A DNA stretch of 9,475 nt, taken from the NCBI GenBank assembly GCA_900751035.1, contig CAADSF010000023.1, forward strand, positions 1 through 9,475, written 5' to 3'. The position numbers and the translations under genes are program-made. The notes beneath the pieces are model-generated. The model made no database searches. It was not told the DNA's origin and saw nothing but the letters and a program-made list of their open reading frames with translations. The number at the start of each line of letters is the position of its first letter. The stretch's first letter is position 1. Positions 5,735 through 9,475 of this stretch are shown here, one piece after another. Origin of the DNA: an uncultured Oscillospiraceae bacterium. GTDB lineage: Bacteria > Bacillota > Clostridia > Oscillospirales > Oscillospiraceae.

Positions 5735-6831
5735 ACCGTAAAGCTGTCCCTTTCGCGTATTTCGGTCAGGTATCCGTCGTCAATAGCGGCCTCCGGGAAC
5801 GTCGCCATCGTGTTCATCACCGCGCAGGCCGCTTCGACCACGCGGAACGCCAGCGGGCATCCGCTGCCCTCGCCCAGCCGCATACCGAGCTGCAAACAGG
5901 GCTTTAAGTCCAGCAGCCGCGCCGCAAGTTCGTACCCGCGTTCATAGGACACGTGCGAGCCGATGAAAAAGCCCTTTGCGGCCCCGCACAGCCGGGCGGC
6001 GCAGAGCGCGGCGACGACGGAAATGAACCCGTCGACCACAACGGGCAGGCGCTCATGCGCCGCGCCCAGAAACACGCCCGTCATCGCGCACAAATCGAAT
6101 CCGCCGACCTTGTGCAGCACGTCAATGGGGTCGTGTGCATCCGGCGCATTTGCGGCCAGCGCCTGCTCAATGACCTGTTTTTTCTTCAAAAACGCCGCGT
6201 CGGTCAATCCGCCGCCGCGTCCCGTAACCGCCCCGACGGGCGCTCCGCTCAGGGCGCACAAAACGGCGGAGGACGTTGTCGTGTTGCCGATGCCCATTTC
6301 GCCCACACCGAGAATCTGAATCCCGTCCCGCCTTGCCTGCGCGGCAAGCTCCATGCCGGTCAGAATGCCGCGCACGGCGGTCTGACGTGCCATGGCCGGG
6401 CCTGCGGCGATGTTCGCCGTGCCTTTGCCGAGACTGCGGTTCAGGATTTCCGGGCAGGCATAGGGCAGCGCAATGCCCATGTCGGCGACGACCAGACCGT
6501 CTCCAAAGTGCTTTGCCAGACACGACGCGCCGGTCAGCCCGCGCGTCAGATTGATGGCCTGCGCCCGCGTGACCGACTGCGGCGCGGACGAAACGCCCTC
6601 GCAGACCACGCCGTTGTCCGCCGCGAGCACATAAATGCGGGTACGGCTGACCTCGTTTTTGAGCTGCCCGGTGATGCCCGCCAGCTGAATTGAAAGGTCT
6701 TCCAGCAGGCCAAGGCTTCCGGGCGGCTTGGCAAGCGCGTCCTGCCGGGCCTTCGCTTCGCGCATGGGCGCGTCATACAGCGGGGTTATTTCGGAAAGCA
6801 GCGAAAAAAGCTGCTGTTCAGTCTGTTCCAT
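5731..6831 (-). CDS. cobT: nicotinate-nucleotide--dimethylbenzimidazole phosphoribosyltransferase
   Basis: A 366-residue cytosolic enzyme that moves phosphoribose from nicotinate mononucleotide to 5,6-dimethylbenzimidazole (or another lower-ligand base), giving alpha-ribazole 5'-phosphate. Diagnostic motifs are KPPGSLGLLE (35-44) near the N-terminus and MRLGEGSG near the C-terminus. Glu321 in the latter corresponds to the catalytic glutamate (Glu317) of Salmonella CobT. Glycine-rich segments such as GEMGIGNTTTSSA and GRGGGLTD lie between, and length is normal. Two starts are possible. GTG at 6840 overlaps the previous stop as GTGA but has GGAG only one base away. ATG at 6831 has the same GGAG at the ideal eight bases and is preferred. 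No bluB or other lower-ligand synthesis gene is in view, so the base may be scavenged. Confidence 0.97.
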   Translation of the reverse strand: MEQTEQQLFSLLSEITPLYDAPMREAKARQDALAKPPGSLGLLEDLSIQLAGITGQLKNEVSRTRIYVLAADNGVVCEGVSSAPQSVTRAQAINLTRGLTGASCLAKHFGDGLVVADMGIALPYACPEILNRSLGKGTANIAAGPAMARQTAVRGILTGMELAAQARRDGIQILGVGEMGIGNTTTSSAVLCALSGAPVGAVTGRGGGLTDAAFLKKKQVIEQALAANAPDAHDPIDVLHKVGGFDLCAMTGVFLGAAHERLPVVVDGFISVVAALCAARLCGAAKGFFIGSHVSYERGYELAARLLDLKPCLQLGMRLGEGSGCPLAFRVVEAACAVMNTMATFPEAAIDDGYLTEIRERDSFTV

Positions 6832-6836
6832 AGGGT

Positions 6837-7598
6837 TCACTCCAAAAGGTGCTGTGCTTCGAGCCAGTCAAGGCTCGGCCTGTCCTGCATCAGCTCCAGC
6901 GTACACGTCGCCTGCGGGGAATGCTCCTCCAGCAGGGAAAGCAGTCCCGCGATATCCATCACGCCGTCAAAAAGCGCCGCGTGCAGGTCGCGGCCGCCCT
7001 GATTGTTGTGCAGATGCACATGGGAAAGATACGGCGCACAGGTGCGCAGCCAGTCCTCCGGGGGAAGCTCCGACGCGCACGTGTTCGCGTGGCCGAGATC
7101 GAGGCAGATACGCAGGCGCGGGTCATGGGTCTGCTCCATGATGGCCGTCAAAAGCTGCGGCTCAGGCTCCAGCACGTTTTCCAGACACACGATCATGTCC
7201 GCCGGAACATCGCAGAGCAGCTCCCGCCATACAGCGGCGCTGCGCTCCACGAACCACTCCGGATAATAGACCAGCGGCAGAAAGCCCGCGTGCAGAACGA
7301 CCTTTTGAATGCCCATTGCATGCGCTTTTTCAATCGCCTGCCGGTACCGCTTCTTCGTCACGTCCAGCACCAGCGGGTCGATGGCCGCCGGGGTCAATTC
7401 GTTGAACGGCCCGTGCAGCACGAACCGGCTTGATGCGGACAGACAGCGCTCCACCGGAATTTCCCACGGCTCCGCCGGCGCCCCGTCGAGCCGGGCGGCC
7501 GTGCAGAACTGCGCAAGCTCGATGCCGACGCCAAACGCCCGCGCGGCTTCGCAGCAGTCCTCGCCGATGGACGAGACATATAACAATTCCCGCTTCAC
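6837..7598 (-). CDS. TIM-barrel metalloprotein, sugar phosphate isomerase/endonuclease IV-like
   Basis: A 253-residue protein of the xylose isomerase-like TIM-barrel superfamily (AP endonuclease 2 family). The metal-ligand series is complete: His62 (LHGPF), His103 (LHAG), Glu140 (LENV), Asp167 and His170 (LDLGHAN), His195 (VHLHNN), Asp204 and His206 (RDLHAAL) and Glu235 (LEL). This follows the order and spacing pattern of the trinuclear zinc site of endonuclease IV. The start is taken as GTG at 7598, because it overlaps the Nudix stop as GTGA and has AAGGAAGGA upstream; an in-frame ATG at 7628 lacks any ribosome site. Its place between the Nudix gene and cobT suggests a link to lower-ligand or nucleotide metabolism, but no CobT-pathway step is known to need it. 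The family fixes the fold, not the substrate. Confidence 0.85.
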   Translation of the reverse strand: MKRELLYVSSIGEDCCEAARAFGVGIELAQFCTAARLDGAPAEPWEIPVERCLSASSRFVLHGPFNELTPAAIDPLVLDVTKKRYRQAIEKAHAMGIQKVVLHAGFLPLVYYPEWFVERSAAVWRELLCDVPADMIVCLENVLEPEPQLLTAIMEQTHDPRLRICLDLGHANTCASELPPEDWLRTCAPYLSHVHLHNNQGGRDLHAALFDGVMDIAGLLSLLEEHSPQATCTLELMQDRPSLDWLEAQHLLE

Positions 7599-8158
7599 GG
7601 GAGCTTTCCTTCCTTCAGCATACACCACACGCGAAGCGCGGCGGCCTGCGTCTTTGCATCGGGAATTTCGCCGTTCAGGACCTTCCCGACCAGCTCCCGC
7701 AGCGGCATACGGAACACGTTCAGAAATTCGTCCTCGTCCAAATCGCGCTCCCCGAAGGTCAGCCCGCGGGCCAGGAACATCTGGATAACCTCGGTCGAAT
7801 ACGCGCAGGTCGGGTAAAACGGGCCGAGCGGGATAAGCTCGCCTGCGACCGCGCCCGTTTCCTCGCGCAGCTCGCGCAGCGCGGCCTCGCGCGGGTCTTC
7901 GCCGATATAGTCGAGCTTCCCGGCGGGAATTTCCGTCAGAACCTCTCCCATGGCGTAGCGGAACTGCCGCTCAAGCAGCACGTCGCCGTTTTCCAGCAGC
8001 GGCAGGATGCAAACCGCGCCATGGTGGACGGTGTATTCCCGCGTGGAGGTTTTGCCGTTCGGCAGACGGACGGTGTCCTTGTAGATATGCAGCACGTCAC
8101 CGTCAAAAATCGGCTGGGACGTGAGCTTTTTTTCCTGTAAATTCTGAAATTCTTCCAT
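7595..8158 (-). CDS. Nudix hydrolase, ADP-ribose pyrophosphatase-like
   Basis: A 187-residue hydrolase that cleaves a nucleoside diphosphate linked to another group, most likely ADP-ribose or a similar sugar nucleotide. The Nudix box runs from IPAGKLDYIGEDP to AALRELREETG (about 77-102), with metal-binding Glu99 and Glu100. One extra residue lies between the box's first glycine and first glutamate compared with the strict GX5E pattern. FYPTCAYSTEVIQMFLA, after the box, is typical of ADP-ribose pyrophosphatases. ATG at 8158 is chosen because GAAGGAAG lies at a suitable distance; extension to 8215 would run back through the promoter. It is the first gene of the cob operon and overlaps the next gene by GTGA. 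Its link to cobalamin is by position only. Confidence 0.92.
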   Translation of the reverse strand: MEEFQNLQEKKLTSQPIFDGDVLHIYKDTVRLPNGKTSTREYTVHHGAVCILPLLENGDVLLERQFRYAMGEVLTEIPAGKLDYIGEDPREAALRELREETGAVAGELIPLGPFYPTCAYSTEVIQMFLARGLTFGERDLDEDEFLNVFRMPLRELVGKVLNGEIPDAKTQAAALRVWCMLKEGKLP

Positions 8159-8186
8159 TGTGTTTCCGCTTCCTTCGTTTTTTCTT

Positions 8187-8215
8187 ATCTTACCGTTTTG
8201 CGCCTGTAAAGTCAA
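8187..8215 (-). promoter_or_regulatory. main promoter of the Nudix-cobT-cobC operon
   Basis: On the minus strand TTGACT (8210-8215) and TAAGAT (8187-8192) are separated by exactly 17 bases. Transcription would start near 8180, leaving a leader of only about 22 bases that contains the ribosome site. A leader this short leaves no room for a cobalamin riboswitch. Confidence 0.75.
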
Positions 8216-8248
8216 ATCTGTCCTTGTGTATTTTTCTTGCCCCTGCGC

Positions 8249-8276
8249 ATACTATGCCCAGAGAGATCGTTGGCAA
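8249..8276 (-). promoter_or_regulatory. possible second, upstream promoter of the cob operon
   Basis: On the minus strand TTGCCA (8271-8276) and TAGTAT (8249-8254) are 16 bases apart. A transcript from here would carry a leader of about 84 bases across the main promoter. The hexamers are fair matches, but this could be chance. Confidence 0.35.
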
Positions 8277-8486
8277 ACGCTTTTGAGATGCTTTGTCCGC
8301 CGGATGATTCATACGCAGGTGCGCGTTTCAATCAGACGCCGCGCTTCGCCGGAGCGGCAGAAGGCAGACAGAACGGGGGTCCCACGTCCCGCTGATCCGG
8401 GCGGAGCCCGAAAAGCAGCCGCCCGGTTTCTTCGCAGCCTCCTGCTCCGGCCGCACCGATTGACCGAAAGGGCTGTTTTTCCGGCA

Positions 8487-8520
8487 AGAGCCGGGGAAGC
8501 GTCGACGCTTCCCCGGCTCT
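8487..8520. terminator. 34-base perfect palindrome, probable hemW terminator
   Basis: AGAGCCGGGGAAGCG pairs perfectly with CGCTTCCCCGGCTCT around TCGA. It begins eight bases after the hemW stop codon, as expected for a terminator. However, the minus-strand sequence after it (TTGCCGGAAAAAC) has no T-run. The plus-strand side has GTTTGTCC, a weak one. It may stop transcription in a less usual way, protect the 3' end of the mRNA, or act as a DNA site. Confidence 0.55.
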
Positions 8521-8528
8521 GTTTGTCC

Positions 8529-9475
8529 TCATCGCTTCTGCGCCAGCGGCCTGGATTTCTGCTGGGCTTCGAGAAGCTCCACCAGAATGGTGTTCGAGAG
8601 CATGAAGCCCTTCGGCGTCAGATGCCAGCGGCCGGAGGTAAACGCAGCGTATTCCCGCGCCTGCAATCTGACAAGAATGTCCTCGATTGGCTCAAACGGC
8701 AGGAGGAACGAACGGGTATACTCGCTCTTTTCAATGCCGTCGACCGTCCGCAATCGGAGCATGAGATATTCCCCCGCGCGTTCGCGCAGCGGGATAAGCT
8801 CAGACTCGGACAAAATCTGGCCCTTTCCCATTACGCCCTTGATATAGCCCTCCAGATCGGGCTTGATGGTGAACCGGCGCCCTGCAAAGTCCGACGCCGC
8901 GCACGGGCCGAAGCCCAGATATTCGTCGCCAACCCAGTATTTCATATTGTGGCGGCAGATAAAGCCGTCGTGTGCAAAATTGGAAATTTCATACTGATGA
9001 TAGCCGAACTGCTCCAGCGTTTCGACGGCGTAGAAATACATATCCGCCTGCGCGTCGTCGTCCGGGAGATTGGCGCAGTCCTTGTACGTCCAGAGCTTCG
9101 TGCCCGGCTCAACCTTCAGTCCGTAGCAGCTGATATGGTCGGCCTTGAGGTCGATGACGTTGCGCAGCGTCTGCATCCAGCTTTCGCGCGACTGGCTCGG
9201 CAGGCCGAACATGAGGTCGACCGAGACATTGTCAAAGCCTGCGCGGCGCGAAAGCGACACGGCCTGCTGTGCCTGCCGGTAGGTATGCGGGCGGCCCAGC
9301 GCCTTGAGCTGTGCGTCGTCGTCCGACTGCACGCCGATGGAAATGCGGTTGAAGCCCGCGCGGCGCAGCCGCGTGAGCATGGGCAGCGTCACGGAATCGG
9401 GGTTGGCCTCAAGCGAGACCTCCGCGTCGCGGCTGACGTCGAAGCGGCGGTCGATCTCGGCGAAAATCTTCGCCA
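8529..9475 (-). CDS. hemW: radical SAM heme chaperone HemW (partial, N-terminus beyond the window)
   Basis: About 315 C-terminal residues of HemW, formerly annotated as an oxygen-independent coproporphyrinogen III oxidase-like protein, which binds heme and hands it to target proteins. The reading frame stays open to the window edge. The visible part begins AKIFAEIDRRFDVSRDAEVS, followed by LEANPDS, then RLRRAGFNRISIGVQS, GRPHTYRQA, VDLMFGLPSQS, HISCYGLKVEPGT, QYEISNFAHDGFICRHNMKYW and YLGFGPCAASD, all family hallmarks in the right order, and ends with the C-terminal domain (HLTPKGFMLSN). The N-terminal CxxxCxYC iron-sulfur motif, about 60 residues further upstream, lies outside the window. 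GTG at 9392 is internal and not the start. The gene ends just before a palindrome and is transcribed separately from the cob operon. Confidence 0.95.
   Translation of the reverse strand, partial: AKIFAEIDRRFDVSRDAEVSLEANPDSVTLPMLTRLRRAGFNRISIGVQSDDDAQLKALGRPHTYRQAQQAVSLSRRAGFDNVSVDLMFGLPSQSRESWMQTLRNVIDLKADHISCYGLKVEPGTKLWTYKDCANLPDDDAQADMYFYAVETLEQFGYHQYEISNFAHDGFICRHNMKYWVGDEYLGFGPCAASDFAGRRFTIKPDLEGYIKGVMGKGQILSESELIPLRERAGEYLMLRLRTVDGIEKSEYTRSFLLPFEPIEDILVRLQAREYAAFTSGRWHLTPKGFMLSNTILVELLEAQQKSRPLAQKR

Larger units (their letters stand above)
8159..8528. other. 370-base intergenic region between hemW and the Nudix gene
   Basis: The half next to the Nudix gene holds the two minus-strand promoter candidates. 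The rest, 8277-8486, contains no supported gene. It is GC-rich from about 8330 onward, with an 8-bp perfect inverted repeat CCGGGCGG/CCGCCCGG (8397-8404 and 8419-8426, 14-base loop). Next to hemW is a 34-base palindrome. I looked for the cobalamin riboswitch core (B12 box and surrounding conserved blocks) on both strands and did not find it. No tRNA, SRP RNA, 6S RNA or tmRNA pattern was recognised. A small structured RNA in 8330-8486 cannot be excluded. Confidence 0.6.

Noticed and set aside
5953..6693. Plus-strand frame of 246 codons opposite cobT
   Set aside because: The minus strand carries an unambiguous cobT. The antisense translation shows no family motif and follows from high G+C codon use.
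8397..8486. Possible cobalamin riboswitch remnant upstream of the cob operon (GGAGCAGGAGGCTGC on the minus strand)
   Set aside because: It only faintly resembles the B12 box, the other conserved blocks are missing, and it lies upstream of both candidate promoters.
8332..8532. Minus-strand 66-codon frame overlapping the hemW stop as ATGA
   Set aside because: It runs through the perfect palindrome, has no recognisable domain and has biased, low-information composition. The overlap with the stop is probably chance.
8304..9475. A plus-strand frame open from ATG at 8304 to the window edge, over 390 codons, antisense to hemW
   Set aside because: Its codons are exactly in register with the hemW codons, so an antisense stop would need a TTA, CTA or TCA codon in hemW. 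Such codons are rare in this GC-rich genome. HemW on the other strand has clear family motifs, so this frame is a by-product.

Overview
The window looks like a chromosomal segment of a GC-rich, anaerobic Firmicute of the Clostridia, most likely Oscillospiraceae-like. This is inferred from the high G+C, the Shine-Dalgarno-led genes, the CobS/CobT/CobU sequence style and the short intergenic hairpins. No species can be named from sequence alone. Twelve protein genes are supported, eleven on the minus strand and one on the plus strand. There are no rRNA or tRNA genes, no CRISPR array and no recognisable transposase.

Layout. Positions 1-192 are non-coding and hold three short perfect hairpins. 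Positions 193-1884 (minus) form a three-gene DNA alkylation-repair operon: an AlkA-type 3-methyladenine glycosylase, then an O6-methylguanine methyltransferase (Ogt), then a small HD-domain phosphohydrolase. Positions 1885-2072 are a divergent control region with a good plus-strand promoter and a terminator-like hairpin at the predicted transcription start. Positions 2073-3431 (plus) encode a MATE-family efflux transporter. A compact bidirectional terminator (3430-3476) separates it from the next operon.

Positions 3475-8158 (minus) form a seven-gene operon, transcribed as Nudix hydrolase, TIM-barrel metalloprotein, cobT, cobU, cobS, a short CobU-like gene and cobC. Most junctions overlap by four bases (ATGA or GTGA). 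CobT makes alpha-ribazole phosphate, CobU makes adenosylcobinamide-GDP, CobS joins the two, and CobC removes the phosphate. This is the complete lower-ligand (nucleotide-loop) half of cobalamin synthesis or cobinamide salvage. No corrin-ring genes and no cobalamin riboswitch are visible. Positions 8159-8528 hold two candidate promoters for this operon, a GC-rich stretch and a 34-base perfect palindrome. The 3' part of hemW (radical SAM heme chaperone, minus) runs off the right edge.

The most interesting point is the pair of CobU paralogues, whose conserved motifs are complementary. One keeps the P-loop and the guanylylated-histidine region but has lost the C-terminal signature. The other is only 123 residues long and keeps the P-loop and the C-terminal signature but lacks the middle. 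The TIM-barrel protein in the same operon keeps a full endonuclease IV-like set of metal ligands and has no assigned role in the pathway.
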